From Leptodactylus fallax (Eukaryota > Chordata > Amphibia > Anura > Leptodactylidae): 64,000 bases of DNA. The stretch covers positions 850,001 through 914,000 of the forward strand of contig CAMRHE010000502.1 of the NCBI GenBank assembly GCA_947044405.1, written 5' to 3'. The notes under the pieces are model-generated. The model was not told where the DNA came from. It searched no databases and saw nothing but the letters and a program-made list of their open reading frames with translations. Shown here in pieces: positions 29,109 through 38,959 of this stretch; position 1 is the stretch's first letter; the number at the start of each line of letters is the position of its first letter. The position numbers were made by a program, and so were the translations under genes.

Positions 29109-31064
29109 TTATTCAGTTAAATATAATCTCTTCATCAGTCCCTGGTGTCTTTCAGCACTCAACGCCTTTGTGAAAATATCTGCTGTCATATCTTCAGTTG
29201 GGCAGTATTCTAAATTCAGAATTCCTTGTTCCTGATGATCCCGTAAGAAATGAAACTTCACATCAATGTGTTTAGTTCTGGGATTAACTCTTTCCATCTG
29301 AGCAAGAACAAGACATCCTTGATTGTCTTCATGTAACGTTGTTGGTCCTAACTGTTGTTGTCCTAAGTCTCTTAGTAGTTGTCTTAACCAAAGAACTTCT
29401 TGACTCGCATGAGCGGCGGCTACATATTCTGCTTCTGTAGACGATAGTGTTACTATAGATTGTTTTTTACTAGTCCAACTAATTGGTCCGCCCGAGAGTA
29501 AGAAAAGATAGCCACTGGTAGATTTTCTATCAATTGGATCTCCAGCCCAGTCTGCATCAACATATCCAGTTAAAACGCATTCATCACTTGCAGGTAGTTT
29601 CAGTTTAATGTTGCTAGTTCCTTTCAGATAACGTATTACTCTCTTTACAGCTTTAGATTTTATACAACATTCACATCTTACAATAATTGAGCAATCAGAT
29701 ATCAACAGATCTTTTGTCAAATTTTTGTTCTGTAATGCCATGATACTCTCAGGATGTCTGTGTCCTAAGCGTCTATGCCACATGTGAATACAATTCTTGT
29801 GATCATGTGTACATAACTTCATCTGTTCCTTTAATGTGTCTAGATGATATAATTGTTCACCTGCTTTTACATTTATTATTATCTTGTCTCCTGCTAGGAT
29901 TCTACATTCATCATCTTTGAATTTTACAGTAAGTCCTTTAGCTGTTAGACGTTTTACAGATAATAGTCCTCCATCTAGTCCTGGAACATATAACACATCC
30001 TTTACTAGTATCTTTGAATTATGCCCAAATTTATCAGAATAGATTAGCATTCCTTGTCCAGTACCTTCCGCGGTTATTTTGCTCCCATCTGCAAGGTAAA
30101 TAGCTTCCTTCTTATTTAGATCAAGTTCAGTAAAGATGCTCTTATTACTTGTCATGTGACTTGTTGCTCCTGAGTCAATATACCAACTCATTGATAACCT
30201 TTTATCGGTTACTTTAAATGTACCATTCCAGTGATCTGCATGTGGGTTAGATATTGTGCTTTTCACCTTCTGTTTACTTTCTTTATGGTATAACTTCTGT
30301 TCTGCTTTCCATATAGTACAGTCTTTCTTTAAATGTCCCTTTTTCTTGCATCTGAAACATTCTCTTGTTTCTGTTTTATAGGTCCTCTTATCTGTAATTT
30401 TAAGAGCATTTACACTGTCCTTTTCTGTGGAATCATTTGTTTGTTCTTTCCTTCTCTGGTATTCATCTATGAGTCGTGTTTTTACAAACTCTAGTGTAAT
30501 GTCTGCTTCAGGTCTTGTTTCTAGTGCATTTATCAAAGCAGTGTATGAATCCGGCAAGCTACACAATAATATTGCTGCTACATGACTTTCTTTAATATCT
30601 TCACCAACTGATCTCAGCTGTGTTATCACTTCCATCATGGAGTTTATGTGCTCCTGCATGTCTTCCTGTGCACTTAATCTCATCTTGTAAAGTTTCCTTA
30701 GCAGAAACAATTTGTGATTTAAGCTGGATCTTTCATGTAACTTTCTCAATGCTTCCCACATTCCCTTTGCTGTATTCTCAATCCTTATGTGGATTAACTG
30801 ATCATCTTCCACTAATAAGCTGATAGTAGCTCTTGCTTGTCTGTTTTTCTTATCCCATGTGTCATTATTATCATTGGGTCTATCTGTAGTGATTACATCC
30901 CATAAATCATCTTTAGACAATAACATCTCCACTTTGAACTTCCATAACTGATAGTTCTCATTGTTCAGCTTAGCTACTGTAAGTCTGAGTTCTGAATTGC
31001 TGGTCATTTTAACTTGTCTTACTTGTTTGGAGAGAATTGTTCTGAAGAATCCTTTTGCATTCAC
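29109..31064 (-). CDS. Copia-like Gag-protease-RNase H polyprotein, in-frame deleted
   Basis: 651 codons; the likely start is Met20 (MTSNSELR, 31007). Order: Gag helical region (about 20-220, including the LLLSLPDSYTALINAL-type pattern near 166-181); CCHC zinc knuckle CFRCKKKGHLKKDC at 236-249, which binds RNA; aspartic protease DSGATS at 297-302; GAG-pre-integrase segment with WHRRLGH near 429-435 and the CECC cysteines near 464-467. At about residue 472 (genomic ~29650) it jumps to VIRYLKGT and RNase H: YVDADWAGD (Asp), SSTEAEY (Glu), HEDNQG (Asp), TKHIDVKFHFLRD, ending at 651. Integrase and the reverse transcriptase active site are absent, so the element cannot copy itself alone. The frame survives across the deletion. 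Confidence 0.9.
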   Translation of the reverse strand: MNAKGFFRTILSKQVRQVKMTSNSELRLTVAKLNNENYQLWKFKVEMLLSKDDLWDVITTDRPNDNNDTWDKKNRQARATISLLVEDDQLIHIRIENTAKGMWEALRKLHERSSLNHKLFLLRKLYKMRLSAQEDMQEHINSMMEVITQLRSVGEDIKESHVAAILLCSLPDSYTALINALETRPEADITLEFVKTRLIDEYQRRKEQTNDSTEKDSVNALKITDKRTYKTETRECFRCKKKGHLKKDCTIWKAEQKLYHKESKQKVKSTISNPHADHWNGTFKVTDKRLSMSWYIDSGATSHMTSNKSIFTELDLNKKEAIYLADGSKITAEGTGQGMLIYSDKFGHNSKILVKDVLYVPGLDGGLLSVKRLTAKGLTVKFKDDECRILAGDKIIINVKAGEQLYHLDTLKEQMKLCTHDHKNCIHMWHRRLGHRHPESIMALQNKNLTKDLLISDCSIIVRCECCIKSKAVKRVIRYLKGTSNIKLKLPASDECVLTGYVDADWAGDPIDRKSTSGYLFLLSGGPISWTSKKQSIVTLSSTEAEYVAAAHASQEVLWLRQLLRDLGQQQLGPTTLHEDNQGCLVLAQMERVNPRTKHIDVKFHFLRDHQEQGILNLEYCPTEDMTADIFTKALSAERHQGLMKRLYLTE

Positions 31065-31086
31065 TGGGTCTTTTTGTCTTCTATGC

Positions 31087-31100
31087 CTGGGCCCATAACC
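31087..31100 (-). other. Primer-binding site matching initiator tRNA-Met anticodon stem-loop
   Basis: Directly adjacent to the 5' LTR. The + strand reads CTGGGCCCATAACC, which is the anticodon stem-loop of vertebrate initiator tRNA-Met (anticodon CAT inside). Drosophila copia is known to prime from an internal half of the same tRNA, ending near nucleotide 39. The match ends where such a half-molecule would end. Confidence 0.85.
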
Positions 31101-31405
31101 TGTTGCATAGTTGTGTCACAGAAGAAGCTTGAGAGTAGATTATATGGGATAATCAGCATTTACTTCTTAGAACATGAGGTAAACAGCATCAAAACGTTAA
31201 CACAGCAAAACTTGAAAGTAAAAAGGACCTTTTACAATAGAGAGATAAAAAGCAAGGTACAGCAAGTCTCACATAGCATACCATTACACTCTATTCAGCA
31301 TATAACACTAATAACATCGCCATCTACTGTCAGATAGATGTAAACTTCTCCTGCAAACAAATAAGTCTATCTGTTGCATATATATGTATATAGTATATAC
31401 CAACA
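31101..31405 (-). repeat. LTR (5' LTR of the copia-like element)
   Basis: 305 bp, the other member of the pair. Differs from 28786-29087 by three single bases and a 3-bp indel near 31347. Confidence 0.95.
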
Positions 31406-31547
31406 GATACGTTTATTTGTGAACCATTCCATTGTAGATTTTGCTTTATGTTTGGGATCATTGTCTTGTTGGAAGATAAATCTCCGTCCCAGTCTCAGGT
31501 CTTTTGCAGACTCCAACAGGTTTTCTTCCAGAATGGTCCTGTATGGA

Positions 31548-32870
31548 TGGATGAACTAACAGCTCTCACCAGGCATCATCAGGAGTTTCGGGCATGCAGC
31601 ATGATGCTACTTACAGAGACTTGGCTCACTGAAGTTACTCCTGACCCTCTGGTCTCCTTGGATGGTTTTAAACTCCTTCGGGCAGACAGGACAAGGGAGA
31701 GCGGTAAGAGGAAAGGAGGAGGGCTGGCAATGTTTGTGAATAATAGATGGTGTAATCCTAGGCACATTGTGATTAAGGCGCAAACTTGCTGTAAGGACAT
31801 TGAACTATTAGCTGTGAGCATGAGACCTTTCTACCTACCAAGGGAACTATCACATGTCATCGTGATAGCTGCATATGTCCCCCCTCTGCGAAAGCTGACA
31901 CTGCCTGCGAGGTCCTACAAGCCACACTGAGCCAGTTACAGTTAAAACATCCCCAGGCCCTCTTTCTTCTGTCAGGTGATTTCAACCATGCCTCTCCATC
32001 ATCCACACTTCCCAGTTTCACACAGTATGTAACCTGCCACACAAGAGACAACAAAACATTGGGCTTGTTCTTTGCCAACGTGAGGGAGGCATATAACTCA
32101 TCAGCCCTACCGCCCCTGGGTAGATCGGATCACAACCTAGTACATCTCCGACCTGTGTACAAGCCAATTGTACGTAGAGAACCAGCTGTCACCCGCACAG
32201 TGAGGATATGGTCCGAGGAGAGTGATGAGGCTCTGAGGGATTGTTTTGACACAACCGCATGGGAAGTTCTGCAGGATTCTTATGGAGAAGATATAGAAGG
32301 ACTCACACACTGCATAACGGACTACATTAATTTTTGTGTGGACAACACAGTACCCACAAAAGTGGTGAGGTGCTTCTCCAATAACAAACCATGGATTAAC
32401 TCTGATATAAAAACACTACTTAAGGAGAAAAAGATGGCATTCAGGACAAGAGATAAGGAGGGGTTGGGGGAAGTACAAAAGGAGCTGAGGCATCAAATCA
32501 GGCAGGGAAAAGCCAGTTATAAAGAAAAAATGGAAAAGAAAATGGAAAGAAAAGACATAAGGGGGGTCTGGGAGGGGCTTAAGTCAATTTCCGGTCATAA
32601 ACAGTCTGTCTGCCAGATTGAGGCAGATGTTAATTGGCTTAATGAACTAAACCTATTCTTCAACAGATTTGATCACACACCAGCTCCTCCCACCCCAGTA
32701 TGTCCTTCAGCTTCCCCCACCACAATGACTTCTCCCCATGCGGCCACTTCCCAACAGACCAGTAAATCCAGAAATCCGTCTTTATCTGGCCACAGTCTGA
32801 CCACGGGCCCAGGTGAGGAAGGAGATGAAAAAGATCAAGGCGAGGAAAGCCGCAGGGCCAGATGACATCA
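31548..32870 (+). pseudogene. LINE endonuclease and linker region, frameshifted
   Basis: Apurinic-type endonuclease: LLTETWL (catalytic Glu) near 31605-31625, and SGDFNHAS (the DFN motif) near 31970-32000 after a frameshift around 31890-31920; then SDHNLV near 32127. A lysine-rich linker follows (32400-32600). A second frameshift near 32810-32830 separates this from the reverse transcriptase. The N-terminal part is missing. Confidence 0.85.
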
Positions 32871-34216
32871 GTGCAAGGCTAATTAAGACTTGCGGGGACC
32901 AGCTGTGTGGTATAATTACATATATCTATAATATGAGCCTGAGGCAGGAAATAGTCCCTGAATTATGGAAATCTTCTTGTGTGGTACCAGTTCCAAAGAA
33001 ACCCCACCCTATGGACCTCAACGACTACAGACCTGTAGCATTGACATCCCACCTGATGAAGATCTTGGAGAGATTGGTTCTCACACATCTCCGCCCTCTA
33101 GTGAGCCCCGCTATGGACCCCCTCCAGTTTGCTTATCGGCCGGGCATTGGGGTAGATGATGCCATCATCCATCTTCTGCACAGGGCTCTGTCTCACCTGG
33201 AGAAACCAGGGAACACAGTGAGAATAATGTTCTTTGACTTCTCCAGTGCTTTTAACACCATACAGCCCAGGTTATTGAGGGACAAGCTGGGCCTTGCTGG
33301 AGTGGACCACCACCTCTCCAACTGGATCCTAGACTACCTCACAAATCGACCTCAATACGTGAGAGCCCGAGACTGTGTGTCAGGTACCGTGATCTGTAAT
33401 ACGGGGGCACCTCAGGGTACGGTTCTCGCCCCTTTCCTCTTCACACTGTACACTGCAGATTTTAGGTGCAACTCATCCAGCTGCTACCTACAGAAGTATT
33501 CTGACGACTCTGCAATAGTGGGTCTCATCACAGATGATGATGACAGGGAGTACAGAGAACTGAACCAGGATTTTGTGGACTGGTGCCACCGGAACCACCT
33601 GAAAATTAACGCGGGGAAGACCAAGGAGATGGTGGTGGACTTCCGCAAAGGCAGATGCCCTCCAAATCCAGAGGACATCCTGGGGACGGGCATCGAGATT
33701 GTGAACACCTATAAGTACCTGGGTTTGCTCCTTAATAATAAGCTGGACTGGGCAGATCATATGGAGGCCCTGTACAGGAAGGGCCACAGCAGGCTCTACC
33801 TGCTTAGGAAACTGAGAGCCTTTGGAATCCGGGGGGCACTTCTTAGAACTTTCTTCAACTCGGTAGTGGCATCAGCCATCTTCTTTGGCGTGGCCTGCTG
33901 GGGGAGCAGTATATCAACCAGGGACAGAAATAAACTTGACAAGCTGATTAGAAGGGCCAGCTCTGTCCTGGGGAGCCCACTGGACCCAGTGCAGGTGGTG
34001 GGTGACAGAATGATACTGTCCGTGGTGAGCTCCATGCAGAAGAAGAAGTCCCATCCCATGCATGAGACTGTGATCGCGCTGAGCAGTACTGTCAGTGACC
34101 GACTGCTCTACCCTAGGTGTGAGAAGGAGCGCTATCGGAAGTCTTTCCTCCCCACCGCGGTTAGGCTGTACAACCAACACCGACCTAAGCGGAGATCATT
34201 ACACACAGAGAACTGA
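32813..34216 (+). CDS. LINE reverse transcriptase region, open for 467 codons
   Basis: Non-LTR reverse transcriptase of the CR1/Rex1 kind, which would copy the element's RNA at nicked DNA. Motifs in order: KAAGPDDIS near 13-21, LNDYRPVALTS near 73-83, FFDFSSAFN (motif A Asp), GAPQGTVLAPFLF (motif B), YSDDSAIV (motif C, both Asp present), TKEMVVDFR and KYLGLLL further on, and a C-terminal region with CWGSSIS, ending at 467. The polymerase core is intact but the upstream frame is broken, so a complete ORF2 protein is not made from this copy. Rex1-like assignment rests on motif wording from memory. Confidence 0.85.
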   Translation: MRKEMKKIKARKAAGPDDISARLIKTCGDQLCGIITYIYNMSLRQEIVPELWKSSCVVPVPKKPHPMDLNDYRPVALTSHLMKILERLVLTHLRPLVSPAMDPLQFAYRPGIGVDDAIIHLLHRALSHLEKPGNTVRIMFFDFSSAFNTIQPRLLRDKLGLAGVDHHLSNWILDYLTNRPQYVRARDCVSGTVICNTGAPQGTVLAPFLFTLYTADFRCNSSSCYLQKYSDDSAIVGLITDDDDREYRELNQDFVDWCHRNHLKINAGKTKEMVVDFRKGRCPPNPEDILGTGIEIVNTYKYLGLLLNNKLDWADHMEALYRKGHSRLYLLRKLRAFGIRGALLRTFFNSVVASAIFFGVACWGSSISTRDRNKLDKLIRRASSVLGSPLDPVQVVGDRMILSVVSSMQKKKSHPMHETVIALSSTVSDRLLYPRCEKERYRKSFLPTAVRLYNQHRPKRRSLHTEN

Positions 34217-34739
34217 AATATCTCTCTGCCTGTTAAATCCCCCCCCTCCTCTGCTACGTCCTATCTGTCTGTCTGCTATTAATGTAATGCCTCTCACCTT
34301 GGAACATTCCTGTAAATGTTGTATTTGTATTTGTATCTGCTTATCTTTGCTGCTGTAACACACTGAATTTCCCCATTGTGGGACTATTAAAGGACTATTA
34401 TTATTATTATTATTATTAGTATTTGGCTCCATCCATCTTCCCATCAATTTTAACCATCTTCCCTGTCCCTGCTGAAGAAAAGCAGGCCCAAACCATGATG
34501 TTGCCACCACCATGATTGACAGTGTGGATTGTGTGTCCAGGGTGATGAGCTGGGTTGCTTTTACGCCAAAAATATCGTTTTGCATTGTGGCCAAAAAGTT
34601 GGATTTTGGTTTCATCTGACCAGAGCACCTTCTTCCACATGTTTGGTGTGTCTCCCAGGTGGCTTGTGGCAAACTTTAAATGAGACTTTTTATGGCTATC
34701 TTTGAGAAATGGCTTTCTTCTTGCCACTCTTCCATAAAG

Positions 34740-35883
34740 CCATTTAACACCATACAGCCCAGGTTATTGAGGGACAAGCTGGGCCTTGCTGGAGTGGACC
34801 ACCACTTCTCCAACTGGATCCTAGACTACCTCACGAATCGACCTCAATATGTGAGAGCCCAAGACTGTGTGTCAGGTACCGTGATCTGTAATACGGGGGC
34901 ACCTCAGGGTACGGTTCTCGCCCCTTTCCTCTTCACACTGTACACTGCAGATTTTAGGTGCAACTCATCCAGCTGCTACCTACAGAAGTATTCTGATGAC
35001 TCTGCAATAATAGGCCTCATCACAGATGATGATGACAGGGAGTACAGAGAACTGAACCAGGATTTTGTGGACTGGTGCCACCGGAACCACCTGAACATTA
35101 ACGCGGGGAAGACCAAGGAGATGGTGGTGGACTTCCGTAAAGGCAGAAGCCCTCCTAAACCAGTGGACATCCTGGGGACGGGCATCGAGATTGTGAACAC
35201 CTATAAGTACCTGGGTTTGCTCCTTAATAATAAGCTGGACTGGGCAGATCATATGGAGGCCCTGTACAGGAAGGGCCACAGCAGACTCTACCTGCTTAGG
35301 AAGCTGAGAGCCTTTGGAATCCGGGGGACACTTCTTAGAACTTTCTTCAACTCGGTAGTGGCATCAGCCATCTTCTTTGGAGTGGCCTGCTGGGGGAGCA
35401 GTATATCAACCAGGGACAGAAATAAACTTGACAAGCTGATTAGAAAGGCCAGCTCTGTCCTGGGGAGCCCACTGGACCCAGTGCAGGTGGTGGGTGACAG
35501 AAGGATACTGTCCGTGGTGAGCTCCATGCAGAAGAAGAAGTCCCATCCCATGCATGAGACTGTGATTGCGCTGAGCAGTACTGTCAGTGACCGACTGCTC
35601 CACCCTAGGTGTGAGAAGGAGCGCTATCGGAAGTCTTTCCTCCCCACCGCGGTTAGGCTGTACAACCAACACCGACCTAAGCGAAGATCATTACACACAG
35701 AGAACTGAAATATCTCTCTGCCTGTTAACCCCCCCCCCCCGCTACTTCCTATCTGTCTGTCGGCTATCAAAGTAATGCCTCTTACCTTGGAACATTCCTG
35801 TACATGTTGTATTTGTATTTGTATCTGCTTATCTTTGCTGCTGTAACACACTGAATTTCCCCACTGTGGGACTATTAAAGGAC

Positions 35884-35919
<36 letters not shown>

Positions 35920-35926
35920 AGGCCAG
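34740..35926 (+). mobile_element. Rex1/CR1-group LINE copy 2, 5' truncated within RT
   Basis: Inserted in the same Tc1 element, same orientation, with a 5-bp duplication TAAAG (34735-34739 and 35927-35931). Matches copy 1 from about 33250 to its (ATT)n tail with few differences; the tail here is longer. Confidence 0.92.
34741..35708 (+). pseudogene. LINE reverse transcriptase C-terminal half
   Basis: Begins just inside motif A (FNTIQPRLL) and keeps motif B (GAPQGTVLAPFLF), motif C (YSDDSAII) and the C-terminus. The open frame extends upstream only because it runs into Tc1 DNA. Catalytic motif A Asp is missing, so it cannot polymerise. Confidence 0.9.
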
Positions 35927-36640
35927 ATTTGTGCAATGTACGACTGATTGTTATCCTATGGACAGACTCTCCCACCTCAGCTGAAGATCTCTGCAGTTCA
36001 TCCAGAGTGATCATGGGCCTCTTGGCTGCATCTCTGATCAGTCTTCTCCCTGTTTGAGATGAAAGTTTAGAGGGCCGGCCGGGTCTTGGTAGATTTGCAG
36101 TGGTCTGATACTCCTTCCATTTCAATATGATTGCTTGCACAGTGCTCCTTGGGATGTTTAAAGTTTGGGAAATCTTTTTGTATCCAAATCTGGCTTTAAA
36201 CTTCTCCACAACAGTATCACGGACCTGCCTGGTGTGTTCCTTGGTCTTCATGATGCTCTCTGCGCTTTAAACAGAGCCCTGAGACTATCACAGAGCAGGT
36301 GCATTTATACGGAGACTTGTACACACAGGTGGATTATATTTATCATCATCAGTCATTTAGGACAACATTGGGTCATTCAGAGATCCTCACTGAACTTCTG
36401 GAGTGAGTTTGCTGCACTGAAAGTAAAGGGGCCAAATAATATTGCACGCCCCACTTTTCAGTTTTTTATTTTTTACAAAAGTTTAAAATAACCAATAAAT
36501 TTCGTTCCACTTCACGATTGTGTCCCACTTGTTGTTGATTCTTCACCAAAAAATTAAAATTTTATATCCTTATGTTTGAAGCCTGAAATGTGGCAAAAGG
36601 TTGAAAAGTTCAGGGGGCCGAATACTTTCGCAAGGCACTG

Positions 36641-36690
36641 TATATATAAAACCTAGTGTAGAATACTCTTGGGGCTTCTAGGAACCTATC
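36641..36690. repeat. 48-bp satellite array A, right remnant
   Basis: 'tatatataaaacctagtgta' and 'ggggcttctagg' continue the satellite interrupted at 28358. Confidence 0.8.
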
Positions 36691-37834
36691 CATCCAATTT
36701 CTATCTCTAAGGAAAACACAGCTGAAGTTATGTCATGGTGACAGTGACCTGTATGTCTATGGAACAATGGATGGTAAGCGGAGGATACAAACTCTTAGTT
36801 TAACCAGACATTGCGCTGACATTTAAAACGCTCCAAAAATTATACTTTGTTGGGGAAAAGGTGCGTGCCCATGGTTTATTTACATATACGTTAGGTTACA
36901 TTGTAAAAAGCAACGGTTTTATATAATACTTAGCCCATTTTGATTTCTTGTAAGTGCTACAGGGGCTTATTGTTGTTTTGGAGAAATATTTTAAAAACAA
37001 ACAAGCCACCAAAAATTTTCCAGTGACGGGAGCAAATGTAAAATTCAAATAATGTTGGCTTTGAAAGGTGTAATACACAGGTTTTTTTGAACTGGGGCTT
37101 TTTTTTGAATATAATTTTGTTCTTTTTATGCCAACACTGTGGCACTGACAATGTGGTATAGTGGAATGTGATGGATCAGGCTGCAGGACATATCTGGTGA
37201 GAGGTGGCAGTGGTGGTAGCTGTGGCCAAATGAGTGGCAGTACAGAATGGAATAATGTGCTAAACCGGGCTTCAAGTGGTGATGTCCGGATGTTTAGGAG
37301 TAGCATCAGCAGCAGTGCAGTAAATGGAGACGTGACAATCCCTACGGATCCATGTCTGATTCATTTTGATTAAAGTATTTTTTTCCACGAGATCTGTGGA
37401 CAGTTTTGTCCTTTAAGATGTTACAATGCAACAAGCAGCACTGAACACTCTATCGGCCTTTACGCTTGAGTCCACACAAGTTAAAACTCCAAAAGAATCC
37501 TGGGCCAACTCCTTCCACTACTCTAACCAATTTTCCCCATGGGGTAAGAGTTATCTGCTTGGCTATAGGTGCACTCTAGGTATAACAGTACCTGCTGGTG
37601 CAGTCGGTGGGTGTCAGTTGCCTGTTGGGGGTTCTGTTGAGCGATTCGGTGCTGGGCCTGGCTGCTGCTGCTAATGCTTTTCCTCTGACTGACTGAGTTG
37701 GACTGGGAACAGGCAGGGGCCATTTGGGCAAATATGCAAATGGCACTTGCAGCCGTCTTCCTAAAAGCTCTGCCTCTGCCTTTGGGAGCCAGGGAAGAAT
37801 TCTCCCATTCTGGCTTTATAGCAAGGGTCTAAGA
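36691..37834. other. No gene recognised
   Basis: Plain non-coding sequence. Open frames at 36896-37306 (-), 37161-37373 (+) and 37426-37674 (+) have no family motif. Confidence 0.4.
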
Positions 37835-38262
37835 TAGAGATGGGCGAACCAACTCGTACCGAGACAGGGTCAGCCTGCATGTTCCAAATTGTTCCTTTTT
37901 TTATGAAACCGAGAAAATTGAGATTCATCTCAAGCAAACTAAAATGGCCGCCACATTATACTTTAGGGTCTCTAAAGACGGACACATGGGCACCCTGAGT
38001 GTCGTGACTTTGGGAGCATTACTTCACCGTGGAGGTGTAGAGAGCTCCAGAAGCCGTGAGGAGGACCAAAATAGGTAACAGAAGGTGAATATGGATGTTT
38101 TTTTTTTAATTTTTACACCTCCCCTGGGCTTCCACCCATTATACTCTGGGGTCTGAGATTCCCGAGCATAATAATGTCACTGTCACTTTGACATATCTTT
38201 GGCTTTGTTTGCCTTAGAGAGCTAGAAATTGAATAGACCGGTGAAATGGATAGACCGGTTCC
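37835..38262. repeat. hAT-like MITE copy
   Basis: Starts tagagatgggcgaacc and has the family words 'ccaaattgtt', 'catctcaagcaaact' and 'cccctgggcttccacc'. Directly followed by another copy. Confidence 0.65.
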
Positions 38263-38692
38263 TAGGAAAGATGGGTAAATCAGTTCGCAACGATTTGAGA
38301 TGAATATTCCAAATTGTTTGGTTTTTAATGAAACCAAACAATTTTGGATTCATCTCGGATTAACTAAAATTGCCGTCGCAACATGCATTTCAATAAATTA
38401 TTCTACTCTGGGGTCTCCTTGCGGTGTCCGGTGCTCTCTCTATCTGCCTCCTCGCAGCTTACAGCTCTCTTCTATGGAGTCATGTGCCTGGGGTCACCAT
38501 TGAGGCCCAATCTTGGGCTCATTGCGTCAAAGAAGAGCACCGAACACTGCAAGAAAGCTCAAAAGAGATAACGGAAGGTGTTTTTTTAATTATTTTTGTC
38601 ACCTCCCCTGGACCTCCACCTATTATACTCTGGGGCCTTGTTGCATTTCTGGATTGTGACTACTGCCGCTGACAACATTACCCCAGTGGGCT
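38263..38692. repeat. hAT-like MITE copy, tandem to the previous one
   Basis: Starts taggaaagatgggtaaatc, same internal words ('ccaaattgtttgg', 'tcatctcggattaac', 'cacctcccctggacctcc'). The right end is not recognisable. Confidence 0.6.
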
Positions 38693-38959
38693 GTTAAAGC
38701 CAGGTATTTCCCTTGTCCATAATTGCTACTCCATGTGTCGACAGTGGCGTGCACCTGTCCCCGGGCTGATATATGGAAGGATATCCCCACATTCTACAAT
38801 ACATGGCGATATAAAGCAGAGACAGCTTTCCTAGATAAATAATGGCAGCTAGGTATCCTCCATGAAGGTTGAGCACATACCATCAGTTGGTGAAACACCG
38901 TTGAATCCACTAAGTAGTACGGCAGCGACTGCACCGCTAGCAGCAGGGCCAGGTGTAAG

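Larger units (their letters stand above)
28786..31405 (-). mobile_element. Ty1/copia-type LTR retrotransposon, internally deleted, recent
   Basis: Two LTRs of 302 and 305 bp starting TG and ending CA, 5-bp target duplication GATAC, primer-binding site next to the right-hand LTR, and a purine tract (gagaaaggg on the minus strand, 29088-29096) next to the left-hand LTR; the element therefore reads right to left. The LTRs differ by three substitutions and one 3-bp indel, so the insertion is young. One long open frame encodes a Gag-protease-RNase H fusion with integrase and most reverse transcriptase missing. Domain order and the PBS type mark it as copia-like rather than gypsy- or retrovirus-like. 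Confidence 0.93.
31545..34418 (+). mobile_element. Rex1/CR1-group LINE copy 1, 5' truncated
   Basis: Inserted in the Tc1 element with a 4-bp duplication GTAT (31541-31544 and 34419-34422). Encodes the later part of an endonuclease and a full reverse transcriptase on the + strand. The 3' end has 'gaatttccccattgtgggac' followed by an (ATT)n tail at about 34397-34418, the tail style of CR1/L2-group LINEs. The 5' end starts within the endonuclease gene. Confidence 0.9.
28587..36251 (-). pseudogene. Tc1-like transposase interrupted by three insertions
   Basis: Read on the minus strand: start ATG 36251, DNA-binding domain to 35932; linker and first catalytic Asp ([12 protein letters not shown]) in 34739-34419; second Asp region (QQDNDP) in 31544-31411; Glu region ([15 protein letters not shown]) in 28785-28587, followed by a small deletion and frameshift near 28640. 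Each break falls exactly at an insertion. The exonic pieces themselves are better preserved than copy 3: the first Asp is intact here. Confidence 0.9.
28359..36640 (-). mobile_element. Tc1-like transposon copy 4, split by three retroelements
   Basis: The outer tips are CAGTGCCTTGCGAAAG (28359) and its inverse ending 36640, with TA at 28357-28358 and 36641-36642. The element's own sequence lies in four blocks: 28359-28785, 31406-31544, 34419-34739 and 35927-36640. Removing the three inserts and one copy of each target duplication leaves 1,587 bp, close to the 1,609 bp of copy 3 of the same family; a small deletion near 28640 accounts for most of the difference. It was inserted into the 48-bp satellite. 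Confidence 0.95.

Noticed and set aside
28786..31405. Endogenous retrovirus
   Set aside because: Gag zinc knuckle, DSGATS protease, GAG-pre-integrase before RNase H and the internal initiator-Met primer site fit Ty1/copia, and no envelope region is present.
31448..31930. Open frame of 160 codons
   Set aside because: Starts in Tc1 DNA and enters the LINE endonuclease; a junction artefact, described under the LINE.
33484..34180. Minus-strand open frames opposite the LINE
   Set aside because: Mirror frames of the reverse transcriptase, repeated identically opposite the second LINE copy.
34680..35708. Open frame of 342 codons
   Set aside because: Its first 20 codons are antisense Tc1 DNA fused at the LINE insertion point; only the LINE part is real.
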